From contig JACKDV010000001.1 in the NCBI GenBank assembly GCA_020633315.1, positions 558,001 to 622,000 on the forward strand: a stretch of 64,000 nucleotides of DNA, given 5' to 3'. Shown here in pieces: positions 34,326 through 43,086 of the stretch (the first letter of the stretch is position 1; each line of letters starts with the position of its first letter). Below the pieces are notes generated by a model. The model saw only the letters and a program-made list of their open reading frames with translations. It was not told the DNA's origin and searched no databases. The position numbers were made by a program, and so were the translations under genes. This DNA comes from Myxococcales bacterium (GTDB taxonomy: Bacteria; Myxococcota_A; Polyangia; Nannocystales; Nannocystaceae).

Positions 34326-36329
34326 ATGGCACTCGCTCCCCGTTTCCAGGCGCTCGTCCGCTTCTTCGCGCTGGTGGCCATCACCACCTCGGTGGCCTAC
34401 ATGGGCCGCCAGACCCAGGTCCGCACCGACGTGACCGAGGAGGGCCTGTCGCGGCTCACCCCGGAGACCCTCGAGGTGATCCAGGGGATCACCGCCGAGC
34501 GCCCCGTCACCGTCCATGCCTACGTCAGCGATGACGTGCCCCGCGACTACGTGGAGGTGCGCTCGCGCCTGCTCAACATCCTGCGCGAGATGGAGAGCTC
34601 GGGCGGCGAGGGCCTGCGGGTCCGCATCGTCACGCCCAAGGAGTACTCGCTGCAGGCCGAGGAGGCGATGGAGAAGTACGGCATCCTGCCCCGCGAGCTG
34701 CCCAGCCGCGAGGGAGGCCGCCTCGACTTCAAGGCCACCTTCCTGGGCCTGGCCTTCGTCTCCGGGCCGCGCGAGGAGGTCATCCCGTTCCTCAGCCGCG
34801 GGCTCTCGGTCGAGTACGAGATCAACCGCGCGATGCGGATGGTCACCGCCGACAAGAAGAAGGTGGTCGGCATCCTGCGCACCGACGCGCCCATCATGGG
34901 CAACTTCGACATCCAGACCCGACAGCAGCAGCCGGCCTGGCGCATCGTGGACGAGCTGCGCAAGCAGTACGAGGTCCGCAGCCTCAACCCCACCGCGCCC
35001 ATCCCCGAGGACGTGGACGTGCTGCTGGTGCCGCAGCTGGCCAGCCTCACCCAGGCCGAGCTCGACACGGTGAGCGCCTACATCGACGCGGGGCGCCCGG
35101 CCCTGCTCACGGTGGATCCGCTGCCCACCTTCAACCCCGGCCTGGCGCCCAGCCAGCCCAAGCCCAACCCGCAGGGAGGCATGGGCGGGATGATGGGCGG
35201 CAGCCCGCCGCCCCCGCCCAAGGGCGACTACAAGGGCCTGCTCCATCGCATCGGCGTGGAGTGGGCCGACGATCACATCGTCTACGACACCTACAACCCG
35301 CACCCCAGCTTCGAGGGCGTGCCGAACACCGTGGTGTTCGTGGGCGACCGCCCCGACGGCACCTCGCCCTTCGAGGGCGAGGGCGTCGACCCGACGGTCG
35401 CGGGGCTCAACGAGGTGGTGGTGCTCTTCGGCGGCGAGCTGCGCAAGGCGGCGGGCTTCGGCGGGCAGTTCACCCCGCTGCTCACCACCGGCACCAGCGC
35501 GGGTCACCACCTCTTCGAGGACATGTTCGGCGAGCACCCGCTGTTCGGGCTGCAGCCCAAGCCGGCGCCCTACAAGGCCTCGCCCATCACCGGCAAGCCG
35601 GTGGTGATGGCGGCCCGGGTCACCGGGGGCGGCGGCGGGGCGGCGGCCGAGGGGCAGGAGCCCCCCAAGGACCGCAACGTGGTCGTGGTGGCCGACCTCG
35701 ACCTGTTCCACGACCAGTTCTTCCAGCTGCGCGAGCGCGGCGGGGACGTGGACGGCGACGGCCTGGTCGACCTGCGCTTCGACAACGTGACCTTCCTGCT
35801 CAACGTGGTCGACTCGCTCGCGGGTGACGATCGCTTCATCGAGCTGCGCAAGCGCCAGCCCAAGTTCCGCCGCCTCACCTGGGTGGAGGAGCAGACCAAG
35901 GAGGCTCGCGACACCCGCGACTCCGAGATCCAAAAGGCCAACGAGAAGGCCGAGCAGGAGCTCAAGGAGGCGCAGGAGGCCCTCGACGCCGCGGTGGCGG
36001 CGATCCGGGCGCGCACCGACCTCGACGAGAACACCAAGGAGGTCATGGCCCGCAGCGCCGAGGAGGCGGAGAACCGCCGCCTCGACGTCAAGGAGGACAA
36101 GATCGAGCGGGACAAGGCCAAGGCCGTCAACCGCATCGAGACCGAGAAGCGCCGCAAGGTGGACGAGGTGCAGGACCGCGTGCGGATCCTGGCCGTGGTG
36201 CTGCCGCCGCTGCCCGCCCTGGGCCTGGCGCTGCTCATCTTCTGGCGCCGTCGTCGTCGCGAGCGCGAGACCATCCCCCAAAGCCGCAGCCGCAGCACCG
36301 TGGCGCGCGACACCCCCAAGAAGTCCTGA
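34326..36329 (+). CDS. GldG-like ABC auxiliary protein with C-terminal coiled coil
   Basis: A 667-residue protein with an N-terminal TM (RFFALVAITTSVAYM), a long extracytoplasmic GldG/IFT52-like domain (DVTEEGLSRLTPET, LLVPQLASLTQAELDTVSAYID, RPALLTVDPLP), a flexible Met/Gly/Pro loop near residue 285 (GGMGGMMGG, then PPPPP), a charged coiled coil (about residues 515-620, EIQKANEKAEQELKEAQ) and a second TM followed by a basic tail. This matches the auxiliary component of gldAFG-like ABC systems. It starts 2 bp after the permease stop. In Bacteroidetes GldG is needed for gliding; the function here is unknown. Confidence 0.8.
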   Translation: MALAPRFQALVRFFALVAITTSVAYMGRQTQVRTDVTEEGLSRLTPETLEVIQGITAERPVTVHAYVSDDVPRDYVEVRSRLLNILREMESSGGEGLRVRIVTPKEYSLQAEEAMEKYGILPRELPSREGGRLDFKATFLGLAFVSGPREEVIPFLSRGLSVEYEINRAMRMVTADKKKVVGILRTDAPIMGNFDIQTRQQQPAWRIVDELRKQYEVRSLNPTAPIPEDVDVLLVPQLASLTQAELDTVSAYIDAGRPALLTVDPLPTFNPGLAPSQPKPNPQGGMGGMMGGSPPPPPKGDYKGLLHRIGVEWADDHIVYDTYNPHPSFEGVPNTVVFVGDRPDGTSPFEGEGVDPTVAGLNEVVVLFGGELRKAAGFGGQFTPLLTTGTSAGHHLFEDMFGEHPLFGLQPKPAPYKASPITGKPVVMAARVTGGGGGAAAEGQEPPKDRNVVVVADLDLFHDQFFQLRERGGDVDGDGLVDLRFDNVTFLLNVVDSLAGDDRFIELRKRQPKFRRLTWVEEQTKEARDTRDSEIQKANEKAEQELKEAQEALDAAVAAIRARTDLDENTKEVMARSAEEAENRRLDVKEDKIERDKAKAVNRIETEKRRKVDEVQDRVRILAVVLPPLPALGLALLIFWRRRRRERETIPQSRSRSTVARDTPKKS

Positions 36330-36348
36330 CCCGGGAAGGAGAGTCACG

Positions 36349-37827
36349 ATGGATCGTTCCACCGTCATCATGGTCGTCCTCGCCCTCGCCGGTCTGGGCG
36401 GGGCGTACAACATGCGGCCGCAGGAGCTGCCGCCGGTGCAGTTCGAGGACACGGGCGAGGCCCTGTTCCCCGAGTTCACCGATCCCACCACCGCCACCAG
36501 CCTCGAGGTCGTCGCCTGGGACGAGGACGAGGCCCAGGTGGTCACCTTCAAGGTGATGCAGAAGGAGGGGCGCTGGGTGATCCCCAGCCACAACGACTAC
36601 CCCGCCGACGGCACCGAGCGCATGGGCAAGGCGGCCGCCTCGTTCATCGACGTGAAGAAGGATCGCTACTACGGGGACAACCCGGCCGACTTCGCCGCCT
36701 TCGGCGTGCTCGATCCCGAGGGGGACGAGGGCAAGGGCGACGAGAAGGGCCAGCGGATCACCATCAAGGACGCCTCCGACACCACGCTGGTCGACATCAT
36801 CGTGGGCAAGGAGATCCCCGATCGCCCCGGCTACTACTACGTGCGCATGCCGGGCGAGGAGAACAAGCGGGTCTACGGCTCCAAGCTCGAGCTCGACATC
36901 TCGACCAAGTTCGAGGACTGGATCGAGAAGGACCTGCTCGAGGTCGATCGCGACGACTTCTACCAGATGACCTACGACCCCTACGTGGTCGACGAGGTCG
37001 AGGGCAAGGTGACCGGCTTCAACCCGGTGATCGCCGAGGTCGCCAGCCGCGGCAACCGCCAGGACTGGAAGGTGGTCGAGGGCACCGAGGTGCCCGAGGG
37101 CAAGCAGCTCGACTCGATGAAGGTGCGGCAGATCCTCACCGCGCTGTCGAGCCTGAAGATCGTGGGCGTGCGCCCGCGGCCGCCGGCCCGCAACATCCTC
37201 GAGCAGCAGATCCTCGCGCAGGACATGAAGCGCAAGGGCTTCTTCGTGGTGCCCACCGAGGACGGGCGGGCCCAGCTGTTCGGCAACGAGGGCATGCTCA
37301 GCGCGGTCACCGACGACGGCATCGTGTACTCGCTGCTGTTCGGCGAGGTCACCTACGAGTCGGGCATCGCCCTGACCGCGGGCGTGGCCGACTCCTCGGA
37401 GGGCGACAAGGGCGTGATGGAGGAGGGCCTCGAGGAGGAGCCGGCCGAGGAGGGCGACACCAGCAAGAAGGCCAGCCGCTTCATGTTCGTCGACGTCTTC
37501 TACGACCCCTCGCTCGACACCACCCTGGCCGGCATGTCCGCGCCCGAGGCCCCGCCGAGCGAGGGGGCCGAGGGGGAGACGGGTGGGGAGGGCGCGGCCG
37601 AGCCCGCCGGCGGCAGCAGCGAGCCGATCGATCCCGAGGGCGACGCCGAGAAGATGAAGGCCGGCAAGGAGAAGGCCGCCAAGCTCCGCCAGCGCTTCGA
37701 CCAGTGGTTCTACGTGATCTCGGACTCGAGCTTCACGCAGATGCACAAGGCACGCGACGAGATGTTCAAGGACGCACCGGCCGCACCTACCGCACCAGGG
37801 ACCGGCGACGACGCCCCCATCGAGTAG
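36349..37827 (+). CDS. DUF4340-type extracytoplasmic protein
   Basis: A 492-residue protein beginning with a single hydrophobic segment (VIMVVLALAGLGGAYNM). Repeated beta-alpha units containing WVIPSHNDYPAD, DFAAFGVLDPEG, ITIKDASDTTLVDIIVGKE and YYVRMPGEENKRVY are characteristic of DUF4340, usually encoded next to GldG-like genes. The C-terminus has an acidic Gly/Glu linker. GGAAGGAG lies 7 bp before the ATG. Probably part of the same envelope complex. Confidence 0.8.
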   Translation: MDRSTVIMVVLALAGLGGAYNMRPQELPPVQFEDTGEALFPEFTDPTTATSLEVVAWDEDEAQVVTFKVMQKEGRWVIPSHNDYPADGTERMGKAAASFIDVKKDRYYGDNPADFAAFGVLDPEGDEGKGDEKGQRITIKDASDTTLVDIIVGKEIPDRPGYYYVRMPGEENKRVYGSKLELDISTKFEDWIEKDLLEVDRDDFYQMTYDPYVVDEVEGKVTGFNPVIAEVASRGNRQDWKVVEGTEVPEGKQLDSMKVRQILTALSSLKIVGVRPRPPARNILEQQILAQDMKRKGFFVVPTEDGRAQLFGNEGMLSAVTDDGIVYSLLFGEVTYESGIALTAGVADSSEGDKGVMEEGLEEEPAEEGDTSKKASRFMFVDVFYDPSLDTTLAGMSAPEAPPSEGAEGETGGEGAAEPAGGSSEPIDPEGDAEKMKAGKEKAAKLRQRFDQWFYVISDSSFTQMHKARDEMFKDAPAAPTAPGTGDDAPIE

Positions 37828-37838
37828 GCCGGACCTCC

Positions 37839-40016
37839 ATGAGCGAGCCCATCCCCTCCGAGCACGAGCAACCCAAGCTCTCCTGGAAAGAGGGGCTTTA
37901 CCTCGTCGGCCCCGACCCGCTGACCTCCCCGTACTACTCGTCGGGGGCGCTCATCGTGGCCGGGGTCGGCTACGCCACGCCCGCCTTCCAGATCGGGCTG
38001 TACGCGCTGCTGTTCCTGCTCGCGCCGCTCTACATCGAGGCGGTGCTGCTCACCCTGAGCAACGGCGGCACCTACGTGATGACCCGCTACGCCCTGTCGC
38101 ACCTGGGCAAGCTGGCCATCGGGGCCGCCGCGGTGGTGGGGGTGATCATCTCGTTCTCCTACGTGGCCACGGCGATCGTCAGCCTGCTGAGCTACAGCGA
38201 CTACGTGACCTCGCTGGTCTCGGCGCTGCCCAGCGGGAGGGTGGCCGCGGCCATCGGCCTGAGCGCCCTGCCGTCGCTGGGCTTCGGGGTGTGGGTGATG
38301 CCCAAGCTGTGGCGTCGCACCGTGGCCACGGTGGGCCTCACCTCGCTGCTCGCCCTGGGGCTGTCCACCGTGTTCCCCGCGGGGGTGGTGGTGATGCTCG
38401 CCCCGCTGATGCTGCTGTTCTCGCTCAACAACTACGGCCTCAAGGAGAGCGTCCAGGTCAGCAAGACCATCTTCCTCATCAACCTGGTGGTCATGGGGCT
38501 CACGATCCTGGTGGGCCTCCTGTACCTGCTCATCCACGGCGGGCACTTCGAGGGCTTCTTCGACGGGGTCCAACTCGAGGCCGCGGTGGTGGCCGCCGAG
38601 CAGGCCGCGGCCGACGCGGGCGGCACCGCCGACCACGGCCTGGCCCACGGCGTGACCCGCTACCTGCCGGGCTTTGCCACCCTGGGGGCCGCGCTCATCC
38701 CCGCGGCCATGGGCTCGGCGATCCTCGGGGCCTCCGGGGTCGAGTCGGTGATGAACATCCCCGAGGAGCTCGAGACCCCGCGCAAGGACGTCCGCAAGAT
38801 CTACATGTGGATGCTCAGCATCCTGATGGTGATCGGCGGCTCGCTGTCGTTGCTGGTGTTCCTGGTGCTGCCGCCCCAAGACCTGGTAGGGGCCTCGGGC
38901 TACCTGCTGGCGGTGCTGGGCAAGGTCTCGGTCACCGGGGTGACCGGCTCGGAGACCCTGGGCAACGTGTGGAACGTGGTGATCGTGGCCAACGCGGCGC
39001 TGATGCTGCTGGGCGCGACCAACACCGGCTTCGCCGGCGCGCGCGGCCTGTGGGTGACCATGGCGCGCGACAGCCTGCTGCCGCGGCGGGTGCTCAACCC
39101 CAACGAGCGCGGGGCGTTCGCGCGGATCAACCTGCTGATGCTGGTGGCGATCTTCCTGCTCGCGTGGGAGGGCGACGCCGACGTGGAGATCCTCGAGCGC
39201 TGGTACGGCGCCACCTTCGGCCTGGTGATGTTCTCGGGGGTGCTGGCCTTCATCCTGCTGCGCCGCTTCAAGAGCGACGATCCGCGGATCTACTGGGCGC
39301 CCCTCAACGTGCGGATCTCGGGGATCAAGATGCCGGTGGCGGCCCTGGTGGGCCTGGGCTTCCTGTCGTTCGCGCTCTTGGGCCTGTACACCCGCTACGC
39401 CGAGCAGATCCGCAGCCTGCAGTCGCTGCTCACCGCGGTGGCGGTGCTCGTGGGCCTGGTGCTGCTCAGCTACAACCACCGCCCGCTCATCCGCGCCGCG
39501 TACCGCTACTACCGGCGGGTGATCGAGACGGTGGAGGGCGACGAGATCGAGTCGGGTGAGCGCACCATCGTGGTCGCGGTGGGCGGGGTCCGCATGGGCC
39601 GACTGATCCAGCAGGCGGTGGCCCTGGCCCGCGCGCAGAGCCGCACCACCGGGATCCCGTACAAGCAGATCGTGGTCTTCCACATGACCAAGTCGGTGGG
39701 GCGCGAGTACGTCTACCGGGTGTCGCGCGACTCGCTGCGCCCCGCGGGCATCGAGGGCAACGCGGTCCGCATCCACACCGAGCTGACCGAGCTGGCGCCC
39801 AGCGATCTCAAGATGTTCCTGGCGCTGGTGCCCCAGGTGCCCAGCGCCTCGGGCAACCGGCTGCACCGGGCGATGGACTCGCTGGTGGAATTCCACGAGC
39901 GCCACGGCTTCCGCGGGCACATCGTGATGATCGGCGACTACGGGGTCAGCGAGGCCGACGTGGAATCGCTGCAGGCCCGGCTGGAGGGCTCCACCCTGGT
40001 CTCGGTCCCGGTGTAG
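37839..40016 (+). CDS. APC-family amino acid permease with C-terminal cytosolic domain
   Basis: A 725-residue permease. About 12 TM helices occupy residues 25-560; the family signature GASGVESVMNIPEELETPRKD is in the middle. The final 160 residues are soluble (RTIVVAVGGVRMGRLIQQAVALARAQ...KQIVVFHMTKSVGREYVYRV) and look Usp-like, as in other large APC transporters. It follows the DUF4340 gene by 11 bp, so it may be cotranscribed. Substrate unknown. Confidence 0.85.
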   Translation: MSEPIPSEHEQPKLSWKEGLYLVGPDPLTSPYYSSGALIVAGVGYATPAFQIGLYALLFLLAPLYIEAVLLTLSNGGTYVMTRYALSHLGKLAIGAAAVVGVIISFSYVATAIVSLLSYSDYVTSLVSALPSGRVAAAIGLSALPSLGFGVWVMPKLWRRTVATVGLTSLLALGLSTVFPAGVVVMLAPLMLLFSLNNYGLKESVQVSKTIFLINLVVMGLTILVGLLYLLIHGGHFEGFFDGVQLEAAVVAAEQAAADAGGTADHGLAHGVTRYLPGFATLGAALIPAAMGSAILGASGVESVMNIPEELETPRKDVRKIYMWMLSILMVIGGSLSLLVFLVLPPQDLVGASGYLLAVLGKVSVTGVTGSETLGNVWNVVIVANAALMLLGATNTGFAGARGLWVTMARDSLLPRRVLNPNERGAFARINLLMLVAIFLLAWEGDADVEILERWYGATFGLVMFSGVLAFILLRRFKSDDPRIYWAPLNVRISGIKMPVAALVGLGFLSFALLGLYTRYAEQIRSLQSLLTAVAVLVGLVLLSYNHRPLIRAAYRYYRRVIETVEGDEIESGERTIVVAVGGVRMGRLIQQAVALARAQSRTTGIPYKQIVVFHMTKSVGREYVYRVSRDSLRPAGIEGNAVRIHTELTELAPSDLKMFLALVPQVPSASGNRLHRAMDSLVEFHERHGFRGHIVMIGDYGVSEADVESLQARLEGSTLVSVPV

Positions 40017-40040
40017 TAGGGGCCGGGCCCGGGCTCCAGC

Positions 40041-40394
40041 TCACAGGCCGTCCCACAGCACGTCGGCGCACGCGTCCGAGATCTCGCGGTCGGCATCGGA
40101 GGAGCAATCGCTGCGATTGTCCTTGTAGGCGGCGATGCAGTCCTGGCCCGCGTCCTGGTCGTACTCCCAGCCGCCGGCGATCAGGGCGTCCTCGATCTGG
40201 AACAGGTCGTCCTCGCGGCTCGACCGGCAGCGGCCCCGGTCGCCGTCGTAGCGGTCCTGGAACTGCCCCTCGTTGCACCGCTCGAGCCGCTTGCAGAACT
40301 GCTTGGCCTCGGCCGGCACGAACGCGTCCGTGTCGGCGTAGCAGCCGGCGTAGAGCACCACGAGCGAGGCGATCACGGCGAGACGGCGGATCAT
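40041..40394 (-). CDS. Small Cys-rich lipoprotein
   Basis: A 117-residue protein with the lipobox VVLYAGC (Cys18). The mature part has six Cys residues (FCKRLERC, GRC, QDC, SDC and DAC), probably three disulfides, and an acidic, helical pattern. Small lipoproteins of this type with the start ...EAKxFCxRxxxC are common in myxobacteria; none has a known function to my knowledge. Convergent with the APC permease, 24 bp apart. Confidence 0.7.
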   Translation of the reverse strand: MIRRLAVIASLVVLYAGCYADTDAFVPAEAKQFCKRLERCNEGQFQDRYDGDRGRCRSSREDDLFQIEDALIAGGWEYDQDAGQDCIAAYKDNRSDCSSDADREISDACADVLWDGL

Positions 40395-40400
40395 GGGCCC

Positions 40401-40406
40401 ACGCTA
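40401..40406 (-). promoter_or_regulatory. -10-like element TAGCGT before the Cys-rich lipoprotein
   Basis: On the minus strand TAGCGT ends 6 bp before the ATG at 40394. Confidence 0.45.
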
Positions 40407-40518
40407 GCAGGGAGCGCAGCGCAGGATCCATGGGCTCCGTCACCGCTCGTGCCGCGTCCTGGAGCCGGGATTTGCGTCGGGCGAAGCGAGCGCCGTTTTC
40501 CCCGCGGACGATCCGGGC

Positions 40519-40524
40519 TAGCGT
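40519..40524 (+). promoter_or_regulatory. -10-like element TAGCGT before the LRR lipoprotein
   Basis: TAGCGT ends 7 bp before the GTG at 40532, which helps choose this GTG over an in-frame upstream ATG at 40430. Confidence 0.45.
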
Positions 40525-40531
40525 AGGGGCA

Positions 40532-42283
40532 GTGAGCGGGACCACCCGGAATCGACGGTGTGCCGCGGCGCCTCGGCTCGTCGGCCTCCACCGCGTCGGG
40601 TGGCTGGCCCTGGGCCTGGGCCTGCCGGCCTGTGGTCCCACCGAGCCGGGCCCCGGCTTCCTCGCGGCGAGCGACGAGATCGAGCTGTGCCAGGGCGAGG
40701 TGGAGGTGCCCGACCCGGTGCTGCGCGAGATCCTGCTCGAGCTGGTGCCGCAGCCCGAGCCGCCCGAGCCGCCGCCGGGAGAGGACCCGCCCGAGCCCGA
40801 GCCGGTGATCATGGCCGAGCTGTTGCGAGGGCTGCGGGGGCTCAACGTGCCGGGGCGCGGGATCAAGGATCTGCGCGGGCTCGAGTGCGCGCAGGGCTTG
40901 CTGGGTCTGGGCCTGGCCGACAACGAGATCACCGACATCACGCCGCTGCTCGACCTCACCGGGCTCGAGCAGCTCGAGCTCTCGGGCAACCAGGTGAGCG
41001 ATCTGCGGGCGCTGGGCACCCTGCATCGGCTCACCCGCCTGTCGATCGACGGCAACGGGGTCACCGACATCTCGCCCCTGGCCGGGCTCGATCGCCTGCA
41101 GGCGCTCGACCTGGCCGACAACGAGATCACCGACGTCTCGCCGCTATCGGGGCTGAGCGAGCTGGCGGTGCTGGTGCTGTCGCGCAACCAGGTCTCCAAC
41201 GTGGAGCCGCTGTCGGGGCTCACCAAGCTCATCGGGCTCGAGCTCGACGACAACGACGTGGGCAGCCTGGAGCCGCTGTCGGGGCTCACCAACCTGCGCT
41301 TCGTGGATCTCGACGGCAACCGCGTGCCCAGCCTCGCACCGCTGCGGGCGGCGGTGGGCATGCAGGAGCTCGAGGCGTCGCGCAACGAGCTGACCAGCCT
41401 CGACGGGGTGCAGGACATGGTGGCGATCACCCGCATCGTGGCCCAGGAGAACCAGATCACCTCCACCGCCGGGGTGGGGCGGCTGGTGCTGCTGAGCACC
41501 CTCGACCTAGGGGACAACGAGATCACCGTGCTGGCCGAGGTGGAGGGGACGGTGGAGCTGCAGACCCTCGCGGTCGCGGTCAACCACATCACCGATCTGA
41601 GCCCGCTGACCGGGCTGCCCGAGCTGCGCAACCTCGACGTGCGCCTCAACGACGGGCTGAGCGATCTGAGCGTGGTGGGCACGCTGCCGCTGCTCGGCTC
41701 GATCGCCGCGGGCGGCTACGGGCAGACCCAGGACCTGTCGGCGCTGGCCGGCCGCGAGGTGCTGCGCTCGATCGCCTTCACCGAGGGGGTGGTGCCCAGC
41801 CTGGCGTTCTTTGCCGAGCTGCCGGGAATCGAGTCGATCAACTTCAGCGGCACGCCGCTGAGCGCCCAGCACCTGGCCGAGATCGCGGTGGCCACCACGC
41901 TGCAGTCGCTCACCCTCGACGGCACCGGCATCACCGACCTGAGCCCGCTGGAGCCGCTGCCCAACGTGGAGACCCTCAACCTGCGCGACGCCATGCTCGC
42001 GCGGGTGGACAGCCTGGCCGTGTGGCCGGGGCTGCGCACGGTGAGGCTGTCGGGCAACCCGCTGGAGAGCCTGGTCGGGGTGGAGACCCACGAGATGCTC
42101 AGCGAGCTCGACGTGCGCAACACCCCGCTGGCCGACGTGGCCCCGGTGGCGGCCAACGAGACCTTCCGGCGCGGCGACACCCTGATCGCGACGGGAACCG
42201 CCCTCGACGAGGGCGACTGTGGCGACATCGCCACCATCGTCGCTCGCGAGGGCGTGGTGCAGTCGGACGTGAGCTGCCCGTAG
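40532..42283 (+). CDS. Internalin-like leucine-rich-repeat lipoprotein
   Basis: A 583-residue surface protein. The signal ends in LGLGLPAC with Cys near residue 31; a Glu/Pro-rich linker follows (around residues 75-90). From about residue 100 to 560 there are some twenty 22-residue LRRs of the internalin type, with units such as LLGLGLADNEITDITPL and LQALDLADNEITDVSPLSGL. Internalin-type LRRs form curved protein-binding surfaces. The TAGCGT element supports the GTG start. The gene ends at a strong hairpin. Confidence 0.85.
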   Translation: MSGTTRNRRCAAAPRLVGLHRVGWLALGLGLPACGPTEPGPGFLAASDEIELCQGEVEVPDPVLREILLELVPQPEPPEPPPGEDPPEPEPVIMAELLRGLRGLNVPGRGIKDLRGLECAQGLLGLGLADNEITDITPLLDLTGLEQLELSGNQVSDLRALGTLHRLTRLSIDGNGVTDISPLAGLDRLQALDLADNEITDVSPLSGLSELAVLVLSRNQVSNVEPLSGLTKLIGLELDDNDVGSLEPLSGLTNLRFVDLDGNRVPSLAPLRAAVGMQELEASRNELTSLDGVQDMVAITRIVAQENQITSTAGVGRLVLLSTLDLGDNEITVLAEVEGTVELQTLAVAVNHITDLSPLTGLPELRNLDVRLNDGLSDLSVVGTLPLLGSIAAGGYGQTQDLSALAGREVLRSIAFTEGVVPSLAFFAELPGIESINFSGTPLSAQHLAEIAVATTLQSLTLDGTGITDLSPLEPLPNVETLNLRDAMLARVDSLAVWPGLRTVRLSGNPLESLVGVETHEMLSELDVRNTPLADVAPVAANETFRRGDTLIATGTALDEGDCGDIATIVAREGVVQSDVSCP

Positions 42284-42309
42284 CCGGCCCCGCATCGCAG
42301 GGGGCCGGC
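42283..42309. terminator. Hairpin at the end of the LRR gene
   Basis: GCCGGCCCC and GGGGCCGGC flank a 9-nt loop. The left arm begins at the last base of the stop codon. It lies between convergent genes and may serve both. Confidence 0.6.
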
Positions 42310-42332
42310 CGGGGGCACCCGGGCGGCGGCGA

Positions 42333-42968
42333 TCAGCCGCCGAAGCTCAGGTCGGCGTAGCCCGCGACCTCGCCGGCCTCGAAGCCGCACATGGTGCCCG
42401 CGTAGGCGCGGACCTCGAGGTCGCTGAACGCGTTGCCGGTGCTGGCCGAGGCGTGCATGTCGACCTCGCAGCTGCCCTTGACCTCGCCGCTGAAGCGAAC
42501 CTCGCCGGTGTAGGCCCAGTCGAGGGTGGCGCTGCCGGTGGTCGAGTCGGCGTCGATGTCCAGCGAGTAGTCGAGGTCGCCGTTGATCTTCACGCCGTCC
42601 ACCTTGCAGCGGCGGAAGTCCACGCTCAGGTCGAACTCCATGGCGAAGGTGGCGAAGGCGTCCCAGCCGTCGAGGTTGCCGAGATCGGTGTCGAGGGTGG
42701 CCGAGCCCTCGAGCTTCATCTTGCCGCCGTCGGGGCAGTCCACGTCGGCGTCGACGCTCACCGAGCCCATGATGTCGAGGCCGAAGGCCCGGAAGTCGTC
42801 GGGGCGCTGGTCCTTGGCGGCGGTCAGGGCCGCGGGGGTGCCGGCGCCGAGCACCTTCATCATGGCCTCCATGCCGCGACCTGCATCGTCCTGCCCCTCG
42901 AGGGGGCTGCAGCCGGCGGCGAGCAGGGGCAGGGAGGCGAGCAGGGCGAGCTTGGGGAGGCGATGCAT
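42333..42968 (-). CDS. Putative lipoprotein with beta-rich mature domain
   Basis: A 211-residue protein. The signal LLASLPLLAAGC places the lipid Cys at residue 20. The mature part alternates short strands with Asp/Gly turns (GSVSVDADVDC, LDYSLDIDADST, GEVRFSGEVKGSCEVDM) and has four further Cys. No known family. ATG at 42968 is chosen for the signal peptide. The following 118 bp to the flavin monooxygenase gene show nothing clear. Confidence 0.65.
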   Translation of the reverse strand: MHRLPKLALLASLPLLAAGCSPLEGQDDAGRGMEAMMKVLGAGTPAALTAAKDQRPDDFRAFGLDIMGSVSVDADVDCPDGGKMKLEGSATLDTDLGNLDGWDAFATFAMEFDLSVDFRRCKVDGVKINGDLDYSLDIDADSTTGSATLDWAYTGEVRFSGEVKGSCEVDMHASASTGNAFSDLEVRAYAGTMCGFEAGEVAGYADLSFGG

Positions 42969-43086
42969 GCAGTCCTGACTTTCGGCGAAGAGGGTCGACG
43001 AGGGCCGACGGTCGGCCCGGTGCCCACGGTGTGGCAGTCGACGACGATGGTGGGTCAATATTCTCGGTGAGACCGTGTCCTGGGTC

